Part shown: piece after piece, positions 33,552 to 43,434 of the stretch
Numbering within the stretch: position 1 is the first letter of the stretch
Layout of the letters: each line of letters begins with the position of its first letter
Source: JAIOZK01 sp964468645
Lineage (GTDB): Bacteria; Bacteroidota; Bacteroidia; Bacteroidales; JAIOZK01
Assembly (NCBI GenBank): GCA_964468645.1
Contig: CAYXUU010000029.1
Location: 1-64,000, forward strand
Direction of reading: 5' to 3'
Length of the DNA stretch: 64,000 nucleotides
Program-made: the position numbers and the translations under genes
The notes under the pieces: generated by a model
Seen by the model: the letters and a program-made list of their open reading frames with translations, nothing else
What the model was told of the DNA's origin: nothing
Database searches by the model: none

Positions 33552-34283
33552 TCAGTTCCCCGTGCCCTGAATGTTTATCGATTTCTCTAAATTAGCGACT
33601 TTCCTTGAAAACAAACCTTTTACCCCAACACCAAAGGTAAGGACCCTGCTTTTTGCATTCAGGTTATGTGACAGTGGGACATTGTTTTTACCATCCGTTG
33701 TAAGACCGTGCTTATAACTGAACTCAAAAAATGTGTCGTAATTACACAGGACTGTTTGAACACCTATGGCAAATGCTAATGCAAGGCTTGCCCTCTTTGT
33801 ATAGGTTTTAAGGTTTTTGTTAATATCATCTTTGTTATTACCGTACTCCACGGTGCCTTTGGCTTTACCTCCCATGAACAAACCGACACTAGGTCCAATA
33901 CCACCATACAGGGTTACACTATTTATAATTTCATAATAGTATCGTGCCATTAAAAGAATCTGGAGGTAATTTGCTGTAACCCTTACTTTTTCGTTATAAG
34001 TGACCATGGGATCAGCACCCTCCTCTTTGTAAGTAGCGCCACGCTGGTCGAAGTTCAATCCTGCGACAGCTGTAAAGGATTTATAAAACTTATACTCGGC
34101 GAAGGCTCCGATATTAAGACCGGGTTTAAATTTGAAACAACCGGCATAAACATTTTCATTGACACCGATCTTGGATAGATTCATCCCCAGCTTTGCACCA
34201 AGGGAAAACTGGGCGGAAAGGTCTATACTGCAACCCAGAAAAAACAGCATTGCAAAGCACAATACAATTACATTTCTTTTCAA
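33552..34283 (-). CDS. outer-membrane beta-barrel protein (PorT/OMP_b-brl type)
   Basis: This 243-residue protein has a signal peptide (MKRNVIVLCFAMLFFLG to LSAQ) and a small barrel: FSLGAKLGMNLSKIG, IGAFAEYKFYKSFTAVAGLNF, YLQILLMARYYYEI, LYGGIGPSVGLFMGGKAKG and FFEFSYKHGLT. This matches the PorT-like/outer membrane beta-barrel families of Bacteroidota, many of unknown function. The lipobox-like LGCS is probably incidental. It lies six bases after the toroid gene on the same strand and could be cotranscribed with it and the DUF1028 gene. Confidence 0.75.
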   Translation of the reverse strand: MKRNVIVLCFAMLFFLGCSIDLSAQFSLGAKLGMNLSKIGVNENVYAGCFKFKPGLNIGAFAEYKFYKSFTAVAGLNFDQRGATYKEEGADPMVTYNEKVRVTANYLQILLMARYYYEIINSVTLYGGIGPSVGLFMGGKAKGTVEYGNNKDDINKNLKTYTKRASLALAFAIGVQTVLCNYDTFFEFSYKHGLTTDGKNNVPLSHNLNAKSRVLTFGVGVKGLFSRKVANLEKSINIQGTGN

Positions 34284-34289
34284 GTTATT

Positions 34290-35144
34290 TTATTGTAAAA
34301 AAGAACGTACTTTCTGGGTAATAAATTCAGAAGGAACTTTCTTCTGGCCAAAATCAAAATCTTTCCAGGCACGGTAAACAGATTTGGCATAATACTGCCC
34401 ATCATCGTTTTTTCTTTCCTTTAATATCCCGATCAGGTCGCTATAAACCCTGGTGTTTCGAGCCTGTGGGAATTTTGATAATACTTCGAGTACATGTAAA
34501 ATATCATACCAGATAAATGGCGCCTTGAGTTTCTTAAAATCTGTTCCCATGCCAAACAGGAATGGTTTTTTTTCCTTTCTTACACTCCATAGATATTCCA
34601 GGGTATCAATAGCTGTTATTGCATATTCACTTTCGATCAATTCCGGGAATGCCGATATCATCCTTAACACAACCAGGTTTGCGTAAGGACAGGGATCCTC
34701 CCTCCTGCCCGGCCCTTTAAATTTCTTGCTATAGATTTGTGAAGCAGCACATGGCCAGCCATTGTCCCTGCTTAGACCCAGGATATAATCACGGGCCCTG
34801 ATCACCTGATCGTTGTTATGGTATCCAAACTCAGCCAGTGCATAAACAGGTAAGGGCGCATCACACAGCATCCAGGAATACTCATCAGTGCCTGATCCAC
34901 CAAATACGGTTGGAATGTTAATAATCAGATGGAAGGGACCTTCTTTCGATTGAAGGCTTAGAATCTTTTCACTGATCTCCCTGATATTACCATCCGAATT
35001 TGTAAAACCAAGATCTGCAATAAATACAAGCTTATGCAATAGATGATTTGCATCATTATGTCTTTTCAACCGCTCACCAGGCCAATCCTTTAACTGGCTG
35101 ATAATTTGATTTACAAGAGGATCACTTTTCTTCAAATACATCAA
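34290..35144 (-). CDS. alpha/alpha-toroid (terpenoid cyclase-like) protein of unknown function
   Basis: This 284-residue protein without signal peptide has alternating helices and loops typical of the squalene cyclase/prenyltransferase alpha-alpha toroid fold: DAPLPVYALAEFGY, ILGLSRDNGWPCAASQ, DPCPYANLVVLRMISAFPEL, AIDTLEYLW and WYDILHVLEVLSKFPQAR. It lacks the DxDD motif of class II terpene cyclases, so a cyclase reaction is unlikely. The ATG overlaps the stop of the upstream DUF1028 gene by four bases, indicating coupled translation. Function unknown. Confidence 0.65.
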   Translation of the reverse strand: MMYLKKSDPLVNQIISQLKDWPGERLKRHNDANHLLHKLVFIADLGFTNSDGNIREISEKILSLQSKEGPFHLIINIPTVFGGSGTDEYSWMLCDAPLPVYALAEFGYHNNDQVIRARDYILGLSRDNGWPCAASQIYSKKFKGPGRREDPCPYANLVVLRMISAFPELIESEYAITAIDTLEYLWSVRKEKKPFLFGMGTDFKKLKAPFIWYDILHVLEVLSKFPQARNTRVYSDLIGILKERKNDDGQYYAKSVYRAWKDFDFGQKKVPSEFITQKVRSFLQ

Positions 35145-36148
35145 TGAAGGATGATCAGTTTTTTTGTTATTTGATTACCATTATCCAACAAAAGTTTGAT
35201 GAGGTATAAACCTCCTGGAATTTTTGAGGTGTTGAAAGAAATATCCCTGGCATCTTTCAAACTAACTTTCCTGATCAATTGACCGGACTGGTTTAAAAGC
35301 GCCAGTTCAACAGGAAGTGTATTACCGGTAACAACAATATTGATCATCCCTGAGGCAGGATTAGGGGTAACTTCCATCTGTATCTCAGAGGTATTTATTT
35401 CTTCATCGCCAAGGTATAAAAGCCATTCATCAAATAATGCCTGGAGCGAATCTATAGGTTCAACACCATAAGGGGTTGAAGGGACTACAAGGTTGCAATA
35501 ATAAGTGCCATTTGTATCGTAAGGTTGGGCAACCCTGAGAAAGGAAGACAGTGATGAAACACCTTCACCCGTGCATCTTGAATCGGCACCCGGAACATTA
35601 GCCCCCTGCAGAGCAGCCATCAGTTTAACTGCGAGTTCCCCCTCTGTATTCAAAAATCTTGACTCCATCGAATCAAGGATCTGTTGTCCGAGTAATATAT
35701 TACCCTGGATGGCATAATTAGGCCCAACGATATGATTCTTATAATTCAGGCAGTTATTCCCTGTGAAGGCGGCAGCACGGGGTGAACCATCCTCATTAAA
35801 ATCGGCGATGCCATACTGCCTGATTCCGGGATTGTTCTGCACATCATTATCGACGAGCCATTGAATGATCTCATCGGGGCTCATCCCTTCTTCCATCCTG
35901 TCATGGGCATTCTGCTGATTGGTGGCATTCCAGTACGACTGGGTATGTATCCCGCCTCTTCCCGGGATAATATCATTAATGATCAGCACACCCCCGGGGA
36001 TCTGACTGTCGTCGATACAGGAAGCACCAGCCCCTCCAATTTCACCAGTAATGCTATCAACTGCGATAATGGAAAAGGTATCCTGCGATCGCATTGTCAC
36101 AGGATAGCCTAATAACGAAATGATTAATACCCACACTTGAATCTTCAT
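35141..36148 (-). CDS. DUF1028 secreted protein with T9SS sorting domain
   Basis: From ATG 36148 (upstream TTG rejected because it would precede the signal peptide with polar residues) this encodes 335 residues. After a signal peptide (MKIQVWVLIISLLGYPVTMRS) comes a DUF1028 domain (about 24-240): TFSIIAVDSITGEIGGAGAS, RQYGIADFNEDGS and YAIQGNILLGQQILDSM. DUF1028 is an Ntn-hydrolase-like fold of unproven activity. A T9SS type A sorting domain closes the protein (VTPNPASGMINIVVTG to KKLIILH). The downstream toroid gene overlaps by four bases. Confidence 0.85.
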   Translation of the reverse strand: MKIQVWVLIISLLGYPVTMRSQDTFSIIAVDSITGEIGGAGASCIDDSQIPGGVLIINDIIPGRGGIHTQSYWNATNQQNAHDRMEEGMSPDEIIQWLVDNDVQNNPGIRQYGIADFNEDGSPRAAAFTGNNCLNYKNHIVGPNYAIQGNILLGQQILDSMESRFLNTEGELAVKLMAALQGANVPGADSRCTGEGVSSLSSFLRVAQPYDTNGTYYCNLVVPSTPYGVEPIDSLQALFDEWLLYLGDEEINTSEIQMEVTPNPASGMINIVVTGNTLPVELALLNQSGQLIRKVSLKDARDISFNTSKIPGGLYLIKLLLDNGNQITKKLIILH

Positions 36149-36190
36149 AGCATAGAATTTTATATTTGGCAACGTTTCAAAAAATAAATT

Positions 36191-36309
36191 ACCAGCACCA
36201 AATTACAAAGAAATTCCAAAATCCTAAGACTCAATGACCTAAACTGTTTTGTGTATTTGAATTTGGGATTTGTAATTTATTTGATGTTTGTTTTTTGTTA
36301 TCTGGTGCT
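36191..36309. repeat. imperfect inverted repeat of CCAAATTACAAA type
   Basis: ACCAGCACCAAATTACAAAG with AATTCCAAAATCC (36191-36222) is mirrored by GAATTTGGGATTTGTAATTT and TCTGGTGCT (36259-36309). It fills most of the gap between the DUF1028 gene start and the stop of the prolyl oligopeptidase gene. It could fold into a long imperfect hairpin; the wording (AATTACAAATTCC) is a kind of intergenic repeat I associate with Bacteroidota genomes. Confidence 0.55.
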
Positions 36310-36340
36310 TCATTAAAAACTTTTCTGCTTGTATTACAGC

Positions 36341-38464
36341 CTAATCAAACTCCGGATCCATATCCAGGTTATACATCATAAACGAATAAATATCAGCATA
36401 TTCCTGGATAATTTTGCTGGTTGGTTTACCGCCTCCATGGCCTGCTTTTGTTTCTATCAGAATAAGATAAGGATTATTACCGCCTCCTTTTTCCTGCAAT
36501 GTTGAAATAAACTTAAAAGAATGGGCCGGTACTACCCTGTCATCATGATCGGCTGTTGTTACCAGGGTTGCAGGATACTTCACACCCTTTTTGATAGTAT
36601 GTATCGGAGAATAGCCATAAAGGTACTCGAACATTTCCTTGCTATCGGCGCTTGAACCATAGTCGCTGGCCCAGGCCCATCCGATTGTAAAAAGGTGATA
36701 CCTGAGCATATCCATCACTCCTACCTGTGGAATAGCCACAGCAAACAGTTCAGGACGCTGGATCATACAGGCACCTACCAGAAGCCCGCCGTTGGAGCCA
36801 CCCATAATTGCTGTTTTTGAGGAATTGGTATAATTATTTTGGATCAGGTATTCGGTGGCTGCAATAAAGTCATCAAATACATTTTGCTTGTTCATCTTCA
36901 TACCTCCCTGGTGCCATTCTTCCCCGTATTCGCCACCACCCCTCAGATTAACAAGGGCATATACACCACCCTGCTCAATGAACAATGAACGGGTGATACT
37001 GAATGATGGTGTCATGGAGATATTAAATCCGCCATATCCGTAAAGCAGCGCCGGGTTATCTCCATTCATCCCAAGTCCTTTCTTATGAACAATAAACATA
37101 GGCACTTTTGTTCCATCTTTACTGGTAAAGAATACCTGCCGGGTTACAAAATCATCCGCATCAAAATCAAGGTCAGGTTTATTATAAACCTTAAAAGTAT
37201 TTTCCTTAACATTAAAGAGATAATTAGTTGAAGGAAATGTAAATGATGTAAATCCGAAGAAAGCCTGGTCTTCATCTTTTTCACCGTTCAGGCTGTAAAG
37301 TGTTCCTATCCCTGGCAATTTCATATCTTCAAGGAAATTACCCTCCTGATCATAAATCATGGCCTTACTGTATGCATCTTTCATATATTCCCCAATCAGT
37401 TTACCACCTATCAGATCAATAGATTCAAGAACTTCAGGTTTTTCGGCAATTAATGTTTCCCAGTTCTCAAGTTGAGGATTTGAAGCATCTGCCAGCATCA
37501 GCTTCCAAGTGGGTGCATGATGGTTGGTCTTGATATAGATTTTATCCCCAATATTATCAATAACGTTGTATTCATAATCAAATCCCGGGGCGATAGGTAT
37601 AAAGTCCTTTCCGTTTTTGGCCAGATTTTTAAAATACAATGCATTTCCGCTGGTACTTTCAGTTTCATAAATAAAAAGAAATTTCTCATCTTCGGTAACC
37701 TGGGCGTGGAAATTACGCAATGGGTGGTTGGAAGCTTCAAATATAGTTTTGTCGCCCTTTGAAGGAGTGCCAAGTTTATGATACTTCACTTTGTGATATT
37801 CATTTCTTCCGGAAAGGACATCGTCTTCATCAGGTTCATCATAGGCGCTGTAATAAAAACCATCAGCCTTCCATGATATACCAGAGAACTTAACCCATTT
37901 CACATGGTCGGGAAGTTTCTCACCGGTATTAATATCCATGACATAAATTTCTGACCAATCTGATCCGGCATTGGCAGTTGAATAGGCAAGATAATGTCCA
38001 TCATTTGAAATACTGACATTTGAAAGTGCAATGGTGCCATCCTCAGAGAATTTATTCGGATCCAGTAATACCCTTGGCTCTGCATCCAATGCATCCATGA
38101 TATAAAAAACACTCTGGTTCTGGAGGCCATCATTTTTAAAGAAAAAATAGTGATCACCTTTCTTATATGGCACTCCATATTTTGGATAATTCCATAACTC
38201 TGTTAAACGTTTTCTGAGGTCATCCCTGAATGGAATATCGGAAAGATAGTCTTCGGTGATCTCATTCTCAGCCTTCACCCATGCTGCAGTTTCTTCAGAA
38301 TTATCATCTTCAAGCCAGCGGTAAGGATCAGGAACTTCAACACCAAAATAGATATCAACAGTATCAACCTTTGCCGTCAGCGGGTAATCAATTTTCTTCA
38401 TATTTTTACAACCAAACATCATAAATACTCCTGTAAGAATTAATAATAAAAAAATCTTCTTCAT
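36341..38464 (-). CDS. prolyl oligopeptidase (S9A) lipoprotein
   Basis: This 707-residue serine peptidase of family S9A cuts short peptides after proline. The signal peptide is of lipoprotein type (MKKIFLLLILTGVFMMFGC, Cys 19), so it is membrane-anchored in the periplasm or on the outer membrane. The propeller domain (about 75-440) follows DPYRWLEDDNSEE. The catalytic domain has MGGSNGGLL (Ser 557), ADHDDRVVP (Asp 641) and KAGHGGG (His 676), closely matching the spacing of the known triad. Length is normal for the family. It has its own promoter region and is not obviously in an operon. Confidence 0.92.
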   Translation of the reverse strand: MKKIFLLLILTGVFMMFGCKNMKKIDYPLTAKVDTVDIYFGVEVPDPYRWLEDDNSEETAAWVKAENEITEDYLSDIPFRDDLRKRLTELWNYPKYGVPYKKGDHYFFFKNDGLQNQSVFYIMDALDAEPRVLLDPNKFSEDGTIALSNVSISNDGHYLAYSTANAGSDWSEIYVMDINTGEKLPDHVKWVKFSGISWKADGFYYSAYDEPDEDDVLSGRNEYHKVKYHKLGTPSKGDKTIFEASNHPLRNFHAQVTEDEKFLFIYETESTSGNALYFKNLAKNGKDFIPIAPGFDYEYNVIDNIGDKIYIKTNHHAPTWKLMLADASNPQLENWETLIAEKPEVLESIDLIGGKLIGEYMKDAYSKAMIYDQEGNFLEDMKLPGIGTLYSLNGEKDEDQAFFGFTSFTFPSTNYLFNVKENTFKVYNKPDLDFDADDFVTRQVFFTSKDGTKVPMFIVHKKGLGMNGDNPALLYGYGGFNISMTPSFSITRSLFIEQGGVYALVNLRGGGEYGEEWHQGGMKMNKQNVFDDFIAATEYLIQNNYTNSSKTAIMGGSNGGLLVGACMIQRPELFAVAIPQVGVMDMLRYHLFTIGWAWASDYGSSADSKEMFEYLYGYSPIHTIKKGVKYPATLVTTADHDDRVVPAHSFKFISTLQEKGGGNNPYLILIETKAGHGGGKPTSKIIQEYADIYSFMMYNLDMDPEFD

Positions 38465-38564
38465 AATAAAATATACTTTTAATTAATAAATGATTTTATA
38501 ATATTGCATCGTCATATTTGATTCGAATTAATAATTAAGTAAGCAATAAAATCTTTTCTTCCAG

Positions 38565-39464
38565 ATGGACCGCAAAATCAAGAGCATCACAATTGAGAGA
38601 CATGATCTGATTATCGCAGATCTGCATTCAGAAGAGCTTGAATTAAAAGCCCGAAAATACAAATTTACTGAATACAACACCTCAGGAAATATTACAAAAG
38701 AGATTACCTGGGATCCGAATGAAACAATTGAGGAAAGTATTCAGCGTGATTATAAGGGAAGCCAGCTTCTGGAGGAGAGATATTTTGATGAGCATAACGA
38801 AATTGCCGAGAAAAAAACCTTTGAGTATGACGAAGCAGGAAAACTGATCGCTGAATATAAACATTATCTTGATGGTTCCATTGATACTATCTCCTATATC
38901 TATAATGATTCAGGAAAACTGGTTAAGAAAATTTTGAAAGATGAAGATGAGATCATCGAATCGGCAGAATATTTTGAATACCAGCAAGACTATTTATCGA
39001 AATGGGAAATTTATGATGATGGGAATCGACTGATCGTTAAAAATATGCATAAATATGATGATAAGGGCAATGTCATCGAGAACACTGTTTATAATGAAGA
39101 AAGCGGGGAAGACTACAGGGAGTACATTGAATATAATGATAATGGAATAAGGACAAAATCAACCAGGGTCGATCAGGATAATAATATTACCGAAGTTCTT
39201 ATATACGAAACAGATGCCAATGGAAAGGTTGTGCAAGTCACAGAAGAATCTCCCATAGTATTCAATACCACCAATCTTGAATATGATGATCAAGGTAACC
39301 TTATCAAACAGGAGGAATACAACAAAGACAAGCAATTAAACCACAGGATAGAAAGGAGTTATGACGAAGATGGAAACACCATGGAAACGAAGGTTTTTGT
39401 TGATTTACACGGTGAGGGCCTGAACAGGAACTACATCCTTAATTATACCTATGAATTCTTCTAG
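38565..39464 (+). CDS. YD-repeat-like cytoplasmic protein of unknown function
   Basis: This 299-residue acidic protein consists largely of short repeats of the form FEYDxxGKLIxExxYxxDGSI, YxYNDSGKLVKKIL and YEYDDxGNLIKQEEYN, close to RHS/YD repeats. It has no signal peptide or membrane helix, unlike most YD-repeat proteins, so it should stay in the cytoplasm. It is far too short for an RHS shell and has no toxin tip. Function unknown; it stands alone between the oligopeptidase gene (divergent) and a secreted PKD protein. Confidence 0.7.
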   Translation: MDRKIKSITIERHDLIIADLHSEELELKARKYKFTEYNTSGNITKEITWDPNETIEESIQRDYKGSQLLEERYFDEHNEIAEKKTFEYDEAGKLIAEYKHYLDGSIDTISYIYNDSGKLVKKILKDEDEIIESAEYFEYQQDYLSKWEIYDDGNRLIVKNMHKYDDKGNVIENTVYNEESGEDYREYIEYNDNGIRTKSTRVDQDNNITEVLIYETDANGKVVQVTEESPIVFNTTNLEYDDQGNLIKQEEYNKDKQLNHRIERSYDEDGNTMETKVFVDLHGEGLNRNYILNYTYEFF

Positions 39465-39581
39465 ATCATTTTACATTAATCCTTATGCCGTTAACTGGGT
39501 AGTTACTCCCTTTGACTGATTTTCTATTGATCATAACATAAAACATTTTTACTTTTATTCTCTGGGAATAATTTCTTACAG

Positions 39582-41048
39582 ATGCGATTTCAGAACTTAT
39601 TACGATTAAGCATTGTACTTATCATTACCGGATACCTCAGCCAGGGATTTTCTCAATGTCTTGAGGAGGTTAATTTTAATGATTGGAGCAAAGAAGGAAA
39701 TCCCGATGCTGTATGGATCGTTGAGCATGATAGCATCGTTTATATTTCTGCAGACCAAAGTTCCACAACCCCCCCTACTTTTTTTGTCACTTCCAAGAAT
39801 TTCTTAAATGTAAAGATCTTCGGGACCATAACTACCCAGACCTCTTTTGATGATGATTTTATAGGATTCGTTTTTGGCTATAAGAAGCCCAATTCATCCA
39901 CATCTTCATCTGATTATGAGTTCCTTTTATTGGACTGGAAGAAGGAATCGGGTGAGGCCTTTGGAGAATATGCAAAAGAGGGATTTACACTGGTTAAAGT
40001 TAACGGGCATATCGATGAGGCATATTTCTGGCAATTCTTCTGGGGGCACGAAAGTGAACCGGGAAGGTTCGAGGTGCTGGCAACTAAGTATGGTTCAAAT
40101 AAAGGCTGGGAATATAATTCCTCCTACAATTTTGAATTAAACTATACCTCTACACGAACCATTATCCTGATTGATGGGGATACGATCTTTGACCATCCGG
40201 GCTGCTATGAGACAGGCCGCTTTGGATTTTATTGCTTTTCGCAGGAACATGGCATTCGATTTGAATCGTTTGATTACAAACTTGAAGTGGATTTTAAAAT
40301 CCTTAACAATAATCAGTGTATGGGGGATATCATTCAGTTTTCATCCATCGATGAACATTGTTCAGTAATACCTTCCAATATCATATCATGGAAATGGGAT
40401 TTTGGTGACGGATCTTTTTCCGAAGAAATAAACCCGTCACATCAATATACAGAATCCGGCACGTATAATGTAAAGCTTGTTGTGACCGATGAACATGGTT
40501 GCTCTGACAGTACCCACCGGTCGGTAACTATCCATCCATTTCCCGACCTGAGTTCGCTAAATGACACCCTGGTTGAATTTGGTTCAGACCTAACGCTGAA
40601 TGCAGGTAATTATGGAGCACAATTTCTCTGGACCAATGGTGAGGTTGGCCGTATCATAACACTTGAGCAGCTTACAGAAGAAACCATCATTGGTGTTGAG
40701 ATAACAAAGCATAACTGTTCCATCTTTAAAGAGATAACAATATTTGTCGGCCCGCCGCCAGTTACAGAGATATATTTACCTAATGCATTCACGCCGGATA
40801 ATGATGGCTTGAATGATCTTTTTATGGCAAAAGGAAAGAACATTGATCAATTTATAATGTATATCTATGATAAATGGGGTATGCCAATCTACAATACTGA
40901 TGATATATCTACCGGGTGGGACGGCACTAAGAACGGAAATCCATGCCCCGAAGGAGTTTATGTTTACCTCATTGATTATACTGGTATATATCCTGATAAC
41001 CAGGCCTCCGCAACCAATATTTCCGGCACCCTGACATTGATCAGATAA
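39582..41048 (+). CDS. T9SS-secreted PKD protein with CHU_C (type B) sorting domain
   Basis: This 488-residue exported protein has a signal peptide (ending YLSQGFSQ). Residues about 25-235 look like a jelly-roll domain related to thrombospondin C-terminal/laminin-G types (DDFIGFVFGYKKPN and YESFDYKLEVDF-like pattern). A PKD domain (about 245-325) has SWKWDFGDGSFSEE and GTYNVKLVV. The C-terminal gliding motility-associated domain (CHU_C) has YLPNAFTPDNDGLNDLF, YDKWGMPIYNT and WDGTKNGNPCPEGVYVY. It is the only type B sorting domain in this window. Role probably adhesion or binding. Confidence 0.87.
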   Translation: MRFQNLLRLSIVLIITGYLSQGFSQCLEEVNFNDWSKEGNPDAVWIVEHDSIVYISADQSSTTPPTFFVTSKNFLNVKIFGTITTQTSFDDDFIGFVFGYKKPNSSTSSSDYEFLLLDWKKESGEAFGEYAKEGFTLVKVNGHIDEAYFWQFFWGHESEPGRFEVLATKYGSNKGWEYNSSYNFELNYTSTRTIILIDGDTIFDHPGCYETGRFGFYCFSQEHGIRFESFDYKLEVDFKILNNNQCMGDIIQFSSIDEHCSVIPSNIISWKWDFGDGSFSEEINPSHQYTESGTYNVKLVVTDEHGCSDSTHRSVTIHPFPDLSSLNDTLVEFGSDLTLNAGNYGAQFLWTNGEVGRIITLEQLTEETIIGVEITKHNCSIFKEITIFVGPPPVTEIYLPNAFTPDNDGLNDLFMAKGKNIDQFIMYIYDKWGMPIYNTDDISTGWDGTKNGNPCPEGVYVYLIDYTGIYPDNQASATNISGTLTLIR

Positions 41049-41117
41049 TTATTCGTTTCTCTGTATTTTACATTAAATTTACAATTCCTTTTGCACCCTT
41101 TTATTAACATCCAGCTT

Positions 41118-41708
41118 ATGGAAGCAACATTTTATAACTCAGAAATTTTCGCCTTGGTAGTATTACCAATACTTATCTTCTTATCCAGAATAGCCGATCA
41201 AACCATTGGCACCCTGCGATTGATTTTTTTATCAAAAGGATTCCGGTATATCGCCCCTACCCTTGGATTTTTTGAAGTGATTATCTGGTTACTGGCAGTT
41301 ACCCAGATCATCAAACATATTGATAATGTTGTCAGTTATATTGCCTATGGTGCCGGTTTCGCCACAGGAAATTTCATTGGAATGTGGCTGGAAGAAAAAC
41401 TGTCTATAGGTAAAGTAATCATTAGGATCGTACCCAAAACCAGTACCGAAAATCTTGTTGCCTACATGAAATCGAAAAACTATGGCGTAACCCTTGTGGA
41501 CGCATCAGGAAGTATGGGAAAAGTTAAAATAATTTTTTCAATAATAAACAGGAAAGATCTTCGGGATATTCTTCCTGCCATCAACCAGTATAACCCTCAT
41601 GCATTTTATTCTATTGAGGACGTGCGTTCTGTAAAGGAAGGGGTATTCCCGTCATCGAAGAAAAATGGTTATCGTTTTGCACATCCGGGTGGAAAGAAAA
41701 TAAAATAA
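41118..41708 (+). CDS. UPF0316 (DUF5698/DUF2179) membrane protein
   Basis: From ATG 41118 (an upstream TTG at 41091 is unlikely) this encodes 196 residues: three N-terminal transmembrane helices (about 9-30, 38-62 and 66-85) with RIADQTIGTLRLIFLSKG and FFEVIIWLLAVTQI, typical of UPF0316, then a cytoplasmic DUF2179-like domain (about 100-180). Related proteins occur widely; function unknown. Confidence 0.82.
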   Translation: MEATFYNSEIFALVVLPILIFLSRIADQTIGTLRLIFLSKGFRYIAPTLGFFEVIIWLLAVTQIIKHIDNVVSYIAYGAGFATGNFIGMWLEEKLSIGKVIIRIVPKTSTENLVAYMKSKNYGVTLVDASGSMGKVKIIFSIINRKDLRDILPAINQYNPHAFYSIEDVRSVKEGVFPSSKKNGYRFAHPGGKKIK

Positions 41709-41750
41709 ATATAGAAAAAACCTCAAACTGCTAGCTATAAACTGATACCA

Positions 41751-43091
41751 TTATCCCCCATGCTTCACAATCGTCTTTTTCTTCCACCTTCCCGTAAGGT
41801 AATAGAAGTATGATAGCGTCATACCGATCACCCAGGCAATGGGAATCCCCCACCAGATACCAGTAACACCATACTGCTGGGAAAGAAAATAACAACCTGG
41901 TATTCGAACCAGCCAGAGGGCAATAAAGGTGATGATCATAGGAATTACAGTATCACCGGCGCCTCTCATAACAGCGCCTATGATAAACATGGTTGAAAAA
42001 GTGATGTAAAACCAGCCAACAATGATCAGGTATTCAGCACCTATTCTTACCACTTCTGCATCACTGGTAAATATCTGCATGATAGGTTTTCGGAAGATAA
42101 TTGAAATGGCAGTGATCATCAGAACAAGCAAAGAAACCATTTTCATCGTTTCAATCAAACCGTAATGAACTCTTTCAGGTTTATTGGCCCCCAGGTTCTG
42201 CCCTACAAAAGTTGAGAGTGCAGCTGCAAAATTCATGGCCGGTAATGAAACAAATGAACCTATTGTAAACACTGCAGTATATGCTGCCACAGCATCAGTA
42301 CCGAAAGGATTAACCAGCAGGAACATGACGCTCATACCCAGGGCCACAAATAATTGTTGTAATCCAATGGGAGTCCCAACCCTGAAACTTTTCCAGAATA
42401 TCTGAACATCAAAAACCATCTTTCTCCACGAAAGATTGATCACCTCATGGGTTTTGTTGAGGTATATGATTGCACTGATAAAAGCACCTCCCTGTGAGAT
42501 GACTGTTGCCAGTGCTGCACCTGCAACACCCATTTTAAAAACAAGCACAAAAAGAAGATCTAGGATGATGTTTGTAATGGTGGATATCACCATAAAGTAC
42601 AGTGGTGTTTTCGAATCGCCAAGCCCTCTCAATATGGCGCTGGTTCCACTAAAGCCGAAAAATAGCAGTGCCCCCGACATGTATATTTTGAAATAGGTAT
42701 TGGCTTCCGGCCTGACCTCCACAGGAAGATTGATCAACTGAAATATCTCATCGCTGAATAAAACACCCACAACAGATACAATTATAGAAGCAAAGAATAT
42801 CAATATATACAGGGTGTCTATTGTCCTCCTTACATTGTTCAAATCCTTATTCCCAAAATACTGGGCGATAGCGATTGTAAAACCAATGGCAACACCAATG
42901 AAAAAGGAGATCAATACAAAGATCACAGGAAATGATGCTCCAACTGCTGCAAGGGCTTCTTTACCGATGACCCTGCCCACGATGAGCCTGTCGACAACAT
43001 TGTACATCAACTGGAAAACATTTCCAATTAACATAGGCAAGGCAAAATATAAAATTTGCTTCCTGACGTTGCCAACACTAAGATCTTTCAT
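41751..43091 (-). CDS. MATE family efflux transporter
   Basis: This 446-residue inner-membrane protein has 12 predicted transmembrane helices in two homologous halves, as in the MATE family (Na+- or H+-coupled export of cationic drugs or metabolites). Typical signatures are FALPMLIGNVFQLMYNVVDRL at its start, AIAQYFGNKDLNNVR, a central GTPIGLQQL, and AALSTFVGQNLGANKPERV in the second half. It begins 52 bases downstream of the tatA stop on the same strand. Substrate not predictable. Confidence 0.9.
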   Translation of the reverse strand: MKDLSVGNVRKQILYFALPMLIGNVFQLMYNVVDRLIVGRVIGKEALAAVGASFPVIFVLISFFIGVAIGFTIAIAQYFGNKDLNNVRRTIDTLYILIFFASIIVSVVGVLFSDEIFQLINLPVEVRPEANTYFKIYMSGALLFFGFSGTSAILRGLGDSKTPLYFMVISTITNIILDLLFVLVFKMGVAGAALATVISQGGAFISAIIYLNKTHEVINLSWRKMVFDVQIFWKSFRVGTPIGLQQLFVALGMSVMFLLVNPFGTDAVAAYTAVFTIGSFVSLPAMNFAAALSTFVGQNLGANKPERVHYGLIETMKMVSLLVLMITAISIIFRKPIMQIFTSDAEVVRIGAEYLIIVGWFYITFSTMFIIGAVMRGAGDTVIPMIITFIALWLVRIPGCYFLSQQYGVTGIWWGIPIAWVIGMTLSYFYYLTGRWKKKTIVKHGG

Positions 43092-43143
43092 TTTTCAGGT
43101 TTGCAGTAAAAGTACAGAATTAACGGCTTGGTTGATGATTTGT

Positions 43144-43434
43144 TTACCCGGCAGGATTGCTTTTCTTTCCGGTTGTAATGTCCCTGATTGTCTTTGCTGG
43201 CTTTGACGCCTTATCGATTTCCGATGAGATATTATTAATTTCATTCCTGATATCATCAATTCCATTCTTACCATCTTCGGTCCTGGTAGCTTTTTTAAAA
43301 TCATGGATTCCTTTACCAATTCCCTTCATAAGTTCAGGCAATTTTTTACCACCGAATATTAGCAGAATAATCACTGCAATGATAATAATCTCCGGCCCAC
43401 CGAGCATCCCCAATATAATATATCCTCCATTCAT
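43144..43434 (-). CDS. tatA: twin-arginine translocase subunit TatA
   Basis: This 96-residue TatA/E protein has a short N-terminal membrane helix (about 12-28, GGPEIIIIAVIILLIFGGK), the conserved GGKKLPELMKGIGKG hinge and amphipathic helix, and a charged cytoplasmic tail. TatA forms the pore for export of folded proteins. No tatC is in the window. The MATE gene follows on the same strand. Confidence 0.85.
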   Translation of the reverse strand: MNGGYIILGMLGGPEIIIIAVIILLIFGGKKLPELMKGIGKGIHDFKKATRTEDGKNGIDDIRNEINNISSEIDKASKPAKTIRDITTGKKSNPAG

